Assembly: GCA_905221605.1 (NCBI GenBank)
Contig: CAJNDS010001635.1
Location: 1-64,000, forward strand
Source: Symbiodinium natans
Lineage: Eukaryota > Sar > Dinophyceae > Suessiales > Symbiodiniaceae
Direction of reading: 5' to 3'
Length of the DNA: 64,000 nucleotides
The position numbers were made by a program, and so were the translations under genes. Position 1 is the stretch's first letter; each line of letters starts with the position of its first letter. The notes under the pieces are model-generated. The model saw only the letters and a program-made list of their open reading frames with translations, was not told the DNA's origin and searched no databases. Shown piece after piece: positions 52,357 to 63,195 of this stretch.

Positions 52357-53340
52357 GGAGAGCGAGAGAAAGAGAGGGAGAGAGGGGGGGGGGTGGCGGA
52401 TGGGCGTAAAGTGCATCACTCAACGTGCGATGTTTGCCGGAGCCTCCATCGTTAAGTGTCACGGTGACTGGACGCAACCCTGGGCGCGCCTAGTGCTCGG
52501 GGGGCGGCGCCCTTTAGGCCCCGTAGCAGAAGAAGAAGGAGGAGAAGAAGAAGAAGAGAGACGAGTACTTGAACGTGTCACGATCAGAACTGAAAGTGAA
52601 ACAACATGTACATGATCAAACGCAAACATCAAGACTTTAAGGGTAGAACCCGAAATCCTACAGCTTAAGACCATCTGCATATGTAGAGAACCGCAATAAG
52701 TGAGCAAGTGTCAACATCAACCAATTCATAGACATGTACAAGTATGTATGCATGCGCATATCTAGATATGGGACATGCAGCTTGCAGCTCTGTCCCGAGG
52801 TCTTGCCCCCGTGGCTGACATCGTCCTTCGAGGGACAAGCAGCTGGTTTGGGGGGGTGGTGGGGGCTTATATACTCAGCCCTTATCTGCATTAGGATTCA
52901 GGCTTAGAGAGAACAGGGTTAGGCATAGAGATTGCTTGTGAAAATTTACTCTAAGAATTCCGTGGTTGCCGCAGAAGCAAGTCAAGAAGCCATCGTCGTC
53001 CGCAGTTTCTGTTGCCGATGCTACGTCACCACTTATATACCCTCAACACTCCCCTGCGCCATCACGGTCTCTACAAACAGCTGACTCGCCCAGAAGACGG
53101 CCCGTCAGGATTCGGCAGGCTTACATGCAGGCAACTCCACCCCGAAGCAAAGCCCTCCTAGATTTAATTTGGTCACTGGGCTACCAAGAAACGGCACTGA
53201 CAAAGGGTCTGAGGGCGCGTTGCCCGCGTCCAGAGCATAGTTTTCTCAGCTAGGCAGGTCATTTAAACTGATGCGCAGGTCAACGCAAGCCCCAAACCCA
53301 ACTAAACCTCTACGATCCTCTACCACCCAAACTGCTGCAG

Positions 53341-53400
53341 GACGCTGCTGGAGTGCTCACCTCAACCTTGCATCTTTGGCTGCACCTGTGTAGGGCACAC
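53341..53400 (+). CDS. Possible module exon, part C/A link
   Basis: After CTGCTGCAG| the frame reads TLLECSPQPCIFGCTCVG. CSPQPC resembles CKPQPC at 44840 and CAGNPC at 26412. The rest is short and the donor unclear. Confidence 0.42.
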
Positions 53401-54166
53401 GCATGGGATTTAAGGTTTCGGGGCTCATCTCCCAGCTACTGCTTCCGATTAGGACATCCCAAAACTTCTTCAAACCTGAACTGCAGATCCGGGGAGTTAG
53501 TTAGCATCACAAAGCACAAAGCGCACGCCATGTTCTTATGTGTAGAAGAGTATATGAATGGAGCTGGAACAATGACTGCACCAGGCAGTGAGAGAATGAC
53601 CATTTTGATGCCCGGACATTGTGATATCCGGATACACACATTGCTGTTTACATATGTTTACATTGTACTGACTGGTTTTGCCCAACACAGTGTCCCAGCA
53701 CTATATAGGGTCAACACTTCCAGGGTAGGGTTTAGACTACTGTGGCCGCGCGGCAAGCGCGGCGTTCGCAGTGGCTCGCGCCTGCGGTCGCTCGTTTTGG
53801 GTCTCCCGCTTTGGCTCGCGGGGCGTACGCAAGGAGTTCAGAGGTGTCCACAGCATCGCAAATGGCATGCTGCTCTCGCCACGGTCCTGTGCACGTGCTC
53901 CCCAAGTGCGGGACACTTCGGTGCTTGGCCCTTGGAGTGCTCAAGTTGTTAGTGTTACTTAGACTTGTAACATCTTCTCACTTACTTGCAAATAAGGCTC
54001 GTGCACACCTGCGTACATTACATTTTATTGACAATATTTAATATATTGCTTAGCTTATAGTATACTATCTTGTCTTATATCATTTTATCGTATATGACGA
54101 TATATATATATATGTACACAAATAAAAAATGCAGTATTTCTATATATGAGTCTCTCGCCGGCCGAG
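53401..54166. other. Intron-like DNA, no recognised exon
   Basis: GC-rich 53745-53830 contains CGCTCG-type repeats, giving Arg/Ala-rich frames. AT-rich 53960-54130 follows. No gene was recognised. Confidence 0.45.
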
Positions 54167-54226
54167 GTTTGTACAATCTGCCTTATGGTATCCAGTACGA
54201 CCACGACTGCAACAATGTCAAGACAG
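54167..54226 (+). CDS. Sushi-like module exon, part A (phase 1-1)
   Basis: Behind CGGCCGAG| in phase 1 (G|GT TTG) the frame reads GLYNLPYGIQYDHDCNNVKT, with a donor AAGACAG|GTCGGG (phase 1). Its 60 nt make it a symmetric exon. Spliced to the part B exon at 54608 it gives CNNVKTDESCTVSC, preserving the NC..xxTGxxC spacing. Confidence 0.58.
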
Positions 54227-54607
54227 GTCGGGCTGGTTGGGCAACGCACTCACTTGTAGGATACGGCCCTTGCCTCGCACCTGTAGGGCACGTGTTGGCC
54301 GTCAACTCGAATATTGCGAGTAACTTTGAGGGACACCTAAACCCTTTTAGCCCCAAAGCCAAAACCCCTGAATCCCCTGAATGCGCCAGCATTCAAGCAC
54401 CCCCTCTCCCAGCACCCCTCCCCCTCACGATACTGTATCCCCCCCTTCCCCCCCCATTCCGCTCATTTGGTGTGGTTCATGGTGGGGTTGTGGTTTCCGT
54501 AGACGACTGTACAACCATAGTATACTGTTGTAGATGATGGCAGGAGTCGTGTAGATCGTAGTACTTGCCCTACACCCTACACCCTAAAACCAAAAAACCT
54601 TGGCCAG

Positions 54608-54685
54608 ATGAGAGCTGCACCGTCTCCTGCGCCGACGGCTTCGTCGGCGCTGCCACGGTGCTGATCTGCGAGGGCACGCGGGGCT
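54608..54685 (+). CDS. Sushi-like module exon, part B
   Basis: After CTTGGCCAG| in phase 1 (G|AT GAG) the frame reads DESCTVSCADGFVGAAT, then VLICEGTRG. SCTVSCADGFVGAAT.LIC shows all landmarks, close to GEACTVTCALGYEG at 24994. The frame then meets TTTAGGG repeats at 54709. Confidence 0.7.
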
Positions 54686-54708
54686 TGGCAGGCCACCTAT
54701 GCATTATT

Positions 54709-54745
54709 AGGGTTTAGGGTTTAGAGTGTTTAGGGTTTAGGGCTG
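54709..54745 (+). repeat. Telomere-like TTTAGGG array
   Basis: Four or five units, one TTTAGAG, directly after the part B exon. Confidence 0.88.
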
Positions 54746-55632
54746 CTGTTTCGTAGAACCCCCAAATAGTAACAAAAACAGAATCACGATATTGCCCTTG
54801 CAAGGGGGAAAATTTGAATTGTGTTGGTGGGGGTTTTAAAGCAATTAGTGAAGGTCGGCAGGTTTTTCGAAAGTCTCGTTTCAAGAGCTTGTTCGCATAA
54901 ACCCAGGATCAAAGCAACGTGGTTTTGGGTTGGGGGCTCGGGATTTAGGGCTTGGACATTATGGCTTCGGGATCCTGAACGGCACCATGGTTGATGCTTG
55001 GCAATGGTCAGCTTCATGCACGCTTAAGCACACGGTCCATTTTCAACTTTTCGACCGGAGACTCGAGATGTGGACTTCCTTCAACAGTCCTGTCCCGAAG
55101 CACGCTGACAAATACCCATTGTCTTCTTTGAGTTGAAGCCGCATCCGCGCACTGTTTCTGTGAATCGGCGAGTGGGCAGTGATCCGCATGTTTTTGCCTT
55201 GCTGTCGATACCTGTTCCGAAGCGGGCATGGCATATCTTGGATCTTGCGGAATACCTCTCCGGCGATCTTGAAGTTCTGATGAACCCTCTGCACAGTTTT
55301 TGGTACACAGACGATAGCGCTTCTGGCACGAAACTCACGCTGTGAACTTGTTGCTTTGTTGATGTACTTAAGCCTCTGGAGCGGGTGTGCAGCACCAGCT
55401 GAAGTTCCTCAATCATAGAGCCTGGAGGTCTTGTACGCTGCTTAGGAGCTGCGAACTCGCGACGTCTGCTACGGTGATTGATCAGAGCTCGAGAGTGGCG
55501 CGTGCCTTCAATGAGGAAGCCTGAAGAAACATGAGAGTCCCCTAAAGTAGTTCAACTATCAGACACAGAATACCCATGTCAGCATTTCAGGAACCTGATA
55601 TCGAAAGTTCGACAGTTGCCCCGACGTCCACA

Positions 55633-55735
55633 TATGGGGGTTTCAGACAATAGGGGTACCCTTTTTGGGGGTCTCTCTAAGGGGATTGTATTTCTATTTG
55701 GGGAATAAAAGGGGTGCCCCCAATTTTGGGAAATA
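55633..55735. mobile_element. MITE-like element, family II
   Basis: It reads TATGGGGGTTTCAGACAATAGGGGTACC ... AAAAGGGGTGCCCCCAATTTTGGGAAATA, with GGGGTACC-type inverted ends and a GGGGGTCTCTCTAAGGGGATT core. Confidence 0.6.
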
Positions 55736-55811
55736 GCCCTATGCTCTGTCGCCATCAGGCACCATGCCAACGTGCGCACGTGAAACCGCCACGGCGCTTC
55801 GGAAGCAGATT

Positions 55812-55903
55812 ACTAGGGGTACCTTATTGGGGTCCTTTTGATAAAGGAATCCTACTATTTGGGGATCTATTTTAGGGGGTCCCGCATTATCGTAAACCCC
55901 CAT
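55812..55903. mobile_element. MITE-like element, family II
   Basis: It reads TACTAGGGGTACCTTATTGG ... ATTTTAGGGGGTCCCGCATTATCGTAAACC, with the core ACTATTTGGGGAT shared with the copy at 55633. The two lie 76 bp apart in direct orientation. Confidence 0.55.
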
Positions 55904-56155
55904 GTTGAAGTGGGCTGGATCTCAGGTATGTGCCCTTTCTGGCAACCTACCAATCACTGAAAAGTTGAGAGGAATAGATCTACTATCGTCAGACCCAAAC
56001 AGCCTACCCTTCTCGTGCTGTCCTCTGTGCGAGATTGCCCAAAAACCACATGACCATGAACCTGTGAGGGGTTTAGGGCCGGAGGACATACTGAACTATA
56101 AGCCTAGAACACGAAACCCTAAGCCAGGACCTTAAACCCTTTGTGGTGTGAGGTT

Positions 56156-56175
56156 GCTAGGCAGGTGGCAGAAAA
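56156..56175 (+). repeat. Dispersed 20-bp motif V copy
   Basis: GCTAGGCAGGTGGCAGAAAA follows CCTTAAACCCTTTG. Confidence 0.6.
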
Positions 56176-56975
56176 CCTGTGGTAGTGGAGCAAGTAAGTC
56201 CCAATTTATTGCCGAAGGTTTCGCCTTTAGTTCCTGGACAAGTAGGTGTATGGTATGTGTCGAAAAGACTTAAACATAGATTCAGGAAACATCCACCACA
56301 CAGACCATCACGTCATCCACGGTGTCGCTGACGACTTCAGACGCTCGGATTTGCGTGTGTGGGTAGTGCTGAGCTGCCGCAACTGAAGCAATAAACTCTG
56401 AACCCCTAAACTGCAAACCAGTCAGCAAGTTCAGTATGGGACTGAAGGAGCGCCCTTCTACACTTTAGAGCCCTGAAGCCTAACGGAGATCCGAAGTTCG
56501 AGTTCTGGGAGTTGAAAGAGTCTTGACAGCCATTCGCACTGCAGGGTGTAGGGTTTAGGCGCAGTCCAGATGCAAAAGAAAGGGTTCAGGTTTAGGGTTT
56601 AGGGTTTCGGGTGGGGTTCCTGGGGCAAAAGGACAAAGCCTACAGTTTCGGTGCTGGGTAGGTAAACTTCATCTGCTTGGTATTCGAGCAGCTCCTTGAC
56701 ACCCACAACTAGGGTTAGCCTATGGGCGTTCTAAACCCTAAACCCTAAAACCTAAACCCTAAACCGCTGACTTTATATACACCCTAACACACCCAAAGGT
56801 TGATATGCCCAGCCAGTATGGAAGGTCGATATTGTGACATGTAAACCTTCAACTCTGAACCCCCCTTTCGGGTTTAGGGTTTTGGGTTTTGGGTGTTTAG
56901 GGTTCAGGGCCCAGAAGCCCCAAGCCAGAATGCTCTAAGTTGCAAACACCCTAGAACCCGATACCCTAAAGCCAA

Positions 56976-57065
56976 GTCCCGGTACCCCTTTTATACCCCA
57001 AACAGAATAGAATCCCCCCCTCCCCCCCCCACCCCCCCCAAAACAGGTACCCGTTTTTCGGAAAG
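56976..57065. mobile_element. MITE-like element, family II
   Basis: It reads CCCGGTACCCCTTTTATACCCCAAACAGAATAGAATCCCC, then a C-rich run, then AACAGGTACCCGTTTTTCGGAAA. The C-rich core is an expanded CCCC tract. Confidence 0.55.
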
Positions 57066-57758
57066 CCCACAAACTGGGTCATGTTGGGCATGATCTCCTC
57101 AACAACAAAAAAGCTTGCGCCGGGCCCAGGTCACACAAGAACCCGAGATTCCCAACCTGTGCCTTGCAGAGCTCATGCCGGTCATCCAAGGCGCAACCGT
57201 AGTAAGCACCAATAAACTGCGTTTAAAAAGGGGGCAACTGTAAGTAATTCAGGTGCGTTTCGGTTTGTAAGGAGACATAGGTTGGTCCAAAGTCTAGGGC
57301 GGAATTTTGTGTAGGGTTCGGGCCGGGCCTTCTCAGAAAGTTCTTTTGCGCAACAAAACTGGAAGAGGTCCTTGGGATGAACAAGATTGCTAGTGGGACC
57401 CCACGCCCCATGATCCGAAAGCCCTAAGTAAAGTCCTATACCCTAATGTGCCATGCCGTGGCACGCCCTGGAGGCCAGTCAGGGGACTCATTTGGTCAAC
57501 GCCCAAAAGGTCAAGCTAGTGTTCAAGCAAGCACTGGTGATCCCCAACCTAAAGCAACCTCTACGCTACAAAGGTCAGCCTCTCACGGCCTGAAAACTAT
57601 GTGCAACCATGAGCGCGGAAAGCTGCATTTCTCTCTCAAATTGTAGCATGATACCGCTCCCCGATTCTCAAGCCGAAGCTTCAGGATTACCCCACAAATC
57701 CGAATGCAATCTTCCTGCCGTCCAGGCGCCCGTGGCTTTGTTTGCAGCGGCCCCGAAG

Positions 57759-57815
57759 GTGTTGGGCAGCACTGCGCCGCGCTTTGCGAAGCCTGGCTTC
57801 GATACGTGTATCGGT
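57759..57815 (+). CDS. Degenerate module exon, part B
   Basis: After CCCCGAAG| in phase 1 (G|GT GTT) the frame reads GVGQHCAALCEAWLRYV. GQHC..LC matches GQSC...C; the GY is found only one frame away (AKPGFDTC). This looks like a frameshifted or decaying copy. TTTAGGG repeats begin at 57831. Confidence 0.45.
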
Positions 57816-59499
57816 TCCTTAAGGGAGTAGGGTTTAGGGTTTAGGGCTGTTGGTGCCGCACGTCATCCCGGCATGCATCCACCAGCCCTGTCGCAAGAGG
57901 GCTTTTAGGAACTGTTTGGAGCAGTGGCGCTGTCCGAAGTGTTCATTGCCCCGAGCCGCTGTCAAAAGAAATGTGCGGAGCTTGGGATGGAGGCACTGTA
58001 AGCTTTCTTAGCCTTATAGCCACGGAGCTGCAAGTCCGTCCCCTAAACCAGCCGCAGCTCTTGGGACTCTTGGGCAAATCTCGAACCTTGATCCCCCATC
58101 CACACAGGCCGCGGAGGGTTTAGGGTTTAGGGTTTCAGTTTGGGCGCTTTGGGTTTTGGAGTTTCGGAGCTTGGGCTTGTTGCGTTTCATGTGAGTTGGG
58201 TTTGGGCTCGGGTTTCCAAACCGAGCCCCAAGCAAGGAGACGGGCGGCGAGGCGGCCAGGGGCTTAGCTCCAGGACGAGGCCCTAAACTTGCCAGGATCC
58301 GAAGTGGTCGCAAGCAGGTTTGCTGCTCTTGGGTCAGGGCTTCTAGCGTTGTATGTCGCATGTTCTGGCATCAGTTTCTGTTGCCGGCACCACGTACTTC
58401 TCATATTCAAGTTGAGGGACCGACGCGGAAAGATGTACCCGCATCCCAAGAATGCCCCGAACATGGGCTTTTCAACTTTCGGACATGCTGCCACCATCAG
58501 GTGTGTCGCACCCAGGCGTTTGTGAAGAGGTTGTGGCTTTCAAGTAGCAGGCCTCACAAAGCTTCGAGGGCCTGGGCTCATTCATGGGAACCTCTTTCAG
58601 CTCCAGTGCTCAGGGCAGCAAAACAGGGCTGAACATGTGCGAGGTCAGCTGGGGTCCCGCGAGCCCTAACCCTGAAAACCCAAACCGTTCTCTTTCGAAG
58701 CTCCTGCTCAAAGTCCCAGGCCATCACCTGCTGGAGTGACAAGCGCTGGCGGGTGAATGAGGCCATTGACCTCTAATGCTTCTTCCGAGGTTTCGGGTCT
58801 GCAGGTTGCGCTCTTTCAACGGCCCCTCTGCATACTAAACCGTCCTTGTGAGTCTCACGCAGCCACGAGTTGAATTTTCAAGCTTTTGGTGGCTTTCCTG
58901 CTTCTGCAGGAAAATTAGGTACTCACATTGATATCCAAGTTTATGCCCTAAGCCCCAATTAAATCATAGATACCTGAACCCAACTGGCCGGCTGACACCT
59001 GAGAGTCCCACTCCCGATAACTGCCCAACGGTTCACATGTGAAGGGGCATCTCTCCTAGGGTTCTTTTAAAATGAACCTTCAAGGGAAACTCCAGATTTA
59101 AACCAAATTGGCCCCTAAGGAGGCCTGAACTACATAGTGTTAATCGGCGCAACATCATTGAGTGGCCCATTCATTGCCCCTGAGTCTGGGGATGTCTGAG
59201 GGTTCCTCCCTTGCAATCCGAGGAGTGGGCAGGTTCAGTGGATTCAAGGGCAATCTTGAAACACACAATTTGAGGTCTTGGGACACACAATGTGCCCCCA
59301 GGTAGCAGAGATGTGACTTTTGCTGGTTTAGGGTGGCCGGGGATTCTTCAGCTCGAAGTGTGGTGACGGCAGGCCTGTGCAGTTGACTCCGGGGGCGAGG
59401 GGACCCTCATCGCGATTTTCGTGCCGACGATTGCGGTGCTGCAACTTTGCCTGCACCGGTTTTGCATCTTCGGAGCCTGCCGTGTAAGGAATCTCTATA

Positions 59500-59568
59500 A
59501 GTAGACCCCCAAATAGTAGGTCTCCCTGAAAATTAGGACTCCAATGAGGTACCCCTAATTGCGGAAAC
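59500..59568. mobile_element. Family II element (partial)
   Basis: AGTAGACCCCCAAATAGTAGG ... GAGGTACCCCTAATTGCGGAAACC resembles the right half of family II. Confidence 0.45.
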
Positions 59569-59975
59569 CCCAAACATATTTCACGGCAACTGTTGGATCG
59601 AGACCCCCCTCCACTCCTGAGGTGTCTTCTGGTCACGCTGATCTCCGGGTTCTTGCTCTACACCCAGACCAAGGTGTCGCAAGTGGCACCCGAAGTGACG
59701 CTTGCATTCACCAGGCTGTGCAGCCACCTGCAACACGCAAGCACGCACACCCCAAGGCACTACTGTACATCCCCTTTAGGAATTAAGTGGAACTGCAGAT
59801 ACGTCGATGACCTGCCACAGCACTCTTGCCTTAGGGGCGTGAGCTAGGGATGTTCCGCACCAGAGCCCAACCAAAGAGCTTGCATTCAACAGACAGTGTT
59901 TTCCTCTGGGCTTCTAGCACCCAGTACCCTCAAGGTTGGGATCCCAGATCAGCCCACTTGACGCCAAAAAGGGCA

Positions 59976-59995
59976 CCCCCCCCCCCCCCCCCCCC
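59976..59995. repeat. Poly-C run (20 C)
   Basis: An uninterrupted C homopolymer. Confidence 0.95.
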
Positions 59996-60644
59996 ACACT
60001 TCTCTTCCAATAGAGTTTGCTGGGCAACCCAAGGGTTTCCGCATGCGAGACCTGCAAAGGACAGTGTCGAAAGCTGCCGAGGAGAAATCACCAGGAGAGA
60101 TGCCGACCCGCATCTATTTCGGGTTTAGAGGGCTCAGGTGGTCCCTAAACCCTAATCCCTAAACCCTAAATACCCTAACCCCTAAACCCTGTTAGAAGGA
60201 ACCTTCAAGGCTCCAAGGGATCAGTGGGTTCGTAGAGTCGTAGAGCTTCTGGCGATCCTGACACGGCTTGTCGGATGACATCTCGAGTGCCAGTGGGCTG
60301 GGTGACTTTCGGCGTTAAGGCTTTCAAGCGGTTGGCCAGAGAACGATCGTCTCGTCTTGTCTGCGTCGTCATGCTGTCCCAGGTGCAAGATTTAGAATCA
60401 TGTTGTTTTCTCCAGTTCCTGCTATGCCGTTTCGATTGCACAATTGAAGACACTAGCTTAGAAAGTGTGGGCTTCTTTTCGTGAAATCATTTCGCCTAGG
60501 GACTGACGCGAATTGTTAGCTCCATGCTTCCTTCAAAGGACGTGGCGAACCATCGACGTAGAAACTGTTCCGCACGTGACAATTGAGCCACCTGCTTCAA
60601 GACCCCACGGTGCATCCTCACCTCGGAACCCCGGATGCTTGCAG

Positions 60645-60740
60645 GAGGAAAGATGATGGTTTCAAAAGTGGAGACCTCGCCGAAGTCAGCTGCGTTCCTT
60701 GTATGGAAGCCGTGTCGAATGTATCATGCCCCGCACCCCC
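60645..60740 (+). CDS. Sushi-like module exon, part B
   Basis: Behind GCTTGCAG| the frame reads RKDDGFKSGDLAE, then VSCVPCMEAVSNVSCPAP. DGFxSGDxAEVSCxPC...NVSC keeps three Cys, an N-V-S sequon and a part A-like DGxxSG lead. It remains open to TGA 60775. Confidence 0.5.
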
Positions 60741-61210
60741 TCCCACATATTCTTTCGAAAGCTCCACACGGTTATGAGGCCTGCTAACTCCGAGCATGCT
60801 TGGGCAAAATAGGCAAAGGGTGTCCTAAAGTCGCCTCCAGACCCTTTAAAGAGAGGAACGGGCCTTACTTCATCAAACCTTGGGAAAGCCCCATTTTTGT
60901 AGAAGGTATATCAGGGTTCCCTCTACTTTAGGGCTTTATGGCTCCGCTTGGGCCCAGGCAGTCGCCGTTACGGGGAAGTAAGGAGAAGGACTCGCGGGAC
61001 TACGCCTGGGCGATTGCATCTTCCAGGCTGGGGCTTGCTTTTCAAGCCACCCGAGCATCACGCAAGAGACTGAGAGGGGGGGGGGTTGGGGGTGAAGGCA
61101 GGAATCCCCCCTAACCCCTAACCGTAGAGTGACAAGCAAGAGGAGCTAGGGAGCGCTAGGTGAACTGTGACCTTTGCTATCCAAGTGGGACTTAAAGAAT
61201 GAGTAAACCC

Positions 61211-61330
61211 GAAACCCCTTTTTTTGGAAACTCCCATAGCCTACCCCGAATAGAGAAGAATCCCCTTAAAGGGACCCCAAAAAAGGGTACCCCTAAACCC
61301 GATACCCCTATTTTCGGAAACTCCCATAGC
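61211..61330. mobile_element. Family II element (two ends visible)
   Basis: CCCCTTTTTTTGGAAACTCCCATAGC at the left and ATACCCCTATTTTCGGAAACTCCCATAGCC at the right share TTGGAAACTCCCATAGCC as direct copies. Inside lie GAGAAGAATCCCCTTAAAGGGACC and GGGTACCCC. Confidence 0.5.
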
Positions 61331-61965
61331 CGCTGTTCCAGGGGGTACGCGCACCCCTGGGACATGGACTTCTTTGCTGCCGCGGATGCCTCAATGCTGG
61401 GGTTTAGGGTTTAGGGTAGGTTGCCTTAGGTTGGTTGTGACTTTGGAGGGTTCAGGCTGGCTCGACGTGAGTCAGCTTTTGGTTCGCCCTTTGGCTTTGC
61501 CTGAAGTTTGTAGGTTGATGTCCAGTTCTTCACGAAGTTGCTTGCTTTTTGACCGCTACTGTTGAGCTTCTCTTCCAAGCAGTCTCGGCTTCAGGGCTTT
61601 TTTGTTGCCAGAATTGGTGAGCCTTTGCTTTCATGAAGGATAAAATAAAATGCCACGGCCTCTCGACGACTCCGATCTGCACACCTCAACACTGCGCACG
61701 TGCTCGGGATACTCCCTTTGTAGAGGTTCCATGAAAGGGTACCCACAGTGACAAGTTGGGGAACCTGCTACTATCCTAAACCCTACACCATAAACCCTAA
61801 ACCCTTACCTTTTGTGGGACCAAGGAGTCGGCTCTCCGGCAGTCGGCCAACAACGCGTGGATGGCACCCCCGCAGCTCGGGCGCGCGAATTTTGTTTCCT
61901 CTGCAGGGAGGTCTCGTATTGGGCTTTCAAGCAATCGGGTAGTTTTCTAAATTAGGGTCCCTTCT

Positions 61966-61986
61966 GGGGGGGGGGGGGGGGGGGGG
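61966..61986. repeat. Poly-G run (21 G)
   Basis: An uninterrupted G homopolymer. Confidence 0.95.
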
Positions 61987-62337
61987 TCCGTTTTATAGTA
62001 AGGTGCCGTTCTGTATGGGAGACCCTTAAAGGTCCCTGCGACCCTGGGCAGATATGGAGATTGAGGGCCCCTTGCTTTGCCCCCACCCTGACAACATAAG
62101 GCTATCTTTGCTCTTCTTCTGGAGCTCGAAACCAAAGCACGGCTAGAACACACGAATCCTAGACCTTCTGAACCCTAGACTCTAAGCCTGCTGGTTGAGG
62201 CATGCTGAAAGCCCTGACCCATCCTAAGCCTACCTTAAGACCCCAAACCTACATTTTTGTAGTAGGGGGGTTTTATAATCAGAACCTACAAAAAAGTCGG
62301 CTTTGGGTTCTTAAGGCAGACCGGCATTCGATCTCAG

Positions 62338-62395
62338 GTTGCCAGCTGCTGTGCCGGCTGCCTTCAACAACGGGCCGTCGCTGTCGGGGTTGGCA
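62338..62395 (+). CDS. Possible module exon, part B
   Basis: After GATCTCAG| in phase 1 (G|GT TGC) the frame reads GCQLLCRLPSTTGRRC. C...C......C spacing and the TCTCAG acceptor, identical to those at 17908 and 23316, support it. GY is lost. Confidence 0.42.
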
Positions 62396-63195
62396 TCTCG
62401 CCCCAGAACAGGTTTTAGGGTTTGGGGTTTGGGGTTTAGGAGTTCTAGGATGCAGGGTTTTCTGGACCGGAAAGCCTCAGCGCCCTGGTGGTTGACCCCC
62501 GTTAGGGGTGGCCCAACATTAATATCTAGAGATATGAAATTTAAAATAGAAAGCAAATTCGTACAAAATTGAGAGAACAGAATACGTCACCATTATCTAA
62601 AGTCGTCTTGATTCTGATCTCTCGCGTTTGTTAATTCTTTCTCTTTCTCTTTCTAGTATTCTTTGTTGTTTATATCTTTTTGATATGTTCACGCTTGCTC
62701 ACTTACACAAAAATAATGATAATAGAATTAAAATGCACGTCTTTCTGGAGTAGCGCGGGCGAGGAAGGAGTGCGGTTGCGGTCGACCTAAGTCCGAAGAA
62801 TGAGGATCACAATGCTGATTCTATTTCGGCTGAGGCTTCATGATATGTTTATCGTCGATCTTTTAATTCACTCATCTCGGATATTTCTAGGATAAGAATA
62901 CTTACGCTTTTGTATTAAATAAAGCCAAAGATATCATGGAAGGCTCGGTCCCCCCTTCATTCCCAAGAGTAACTCCCAAATTAAAAGACCCCCCGCCTTC
63001 AACCCAAGTAGCATCTGCCGAGGATCAGTTCGCATTCCAGCAGAGCCCGCCTCTTCTCTACACTTCTCTGACCAGGCTTAGGGATGTAGGGGTTAGGGTT
63101 TAGGGCTAGGGATTTAGGGTTTAGGGTGGCAGGGCTTTGTGCAGCTTAGGGCCTCAAGCGCTCGGATTGAAGCAGCCACCCCGAATCCGAGCCAG
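62396..63195. other. AT-rich DNA, no recognised exon
   Basis: From about 62515 to 62960 the sequence is AT-rich with TTTCTC repeats and no telomere-like units, like the island at 18.6-19.8 kb. TTTAGGG repeats resume at 63095-63127. Confidence 0.45.

Larger units (their letters stand above)
51509..53340. other. Intron-like DNA with GA and AAG repeats
   Basis: No module piece was recognised. Open frames at 51990-52615 overlap the GA/AAG repeats. The frame at 52966-53253 has no domain signature. Confidence 0.45.
54746..57758. other. Repeat-rich DNA, no confident exon
   Basis: Three family II elements, motif V at 56156 and CCCTAAA units at 56735-56765 were seen. The stretch 54930-55420 has overlapping open frames on both strands with coding-like composition but no recognised domain. 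Confidence 0.4.
57816..60644. other. DNA without recognised exons
   Basis: TTTAGGG units at 57831 and 58116, one family II element, and a 20-C run were seen. Several open frames (58264-58632, 59559-59847) have no family signature. Confidence 0.4.
60741..62337. other. DNA without recognised exons
   Basis: A family II tandem at 61211, a 21-G run, and TTTAGGG units at 61400 were seen. No coding signature was found. Confidence 0.4.

Noticed and set aside
52186-52615. Lys/Glu/Arg/Leu/Ser-rich frames
   Set aside because: They are translations of the AG and AAG repeats.
54930-55420. Possible gene with overlapping frames on both strands
   Set aside because: The composition looks coding but I find no motif, splice signals or preferred strand.
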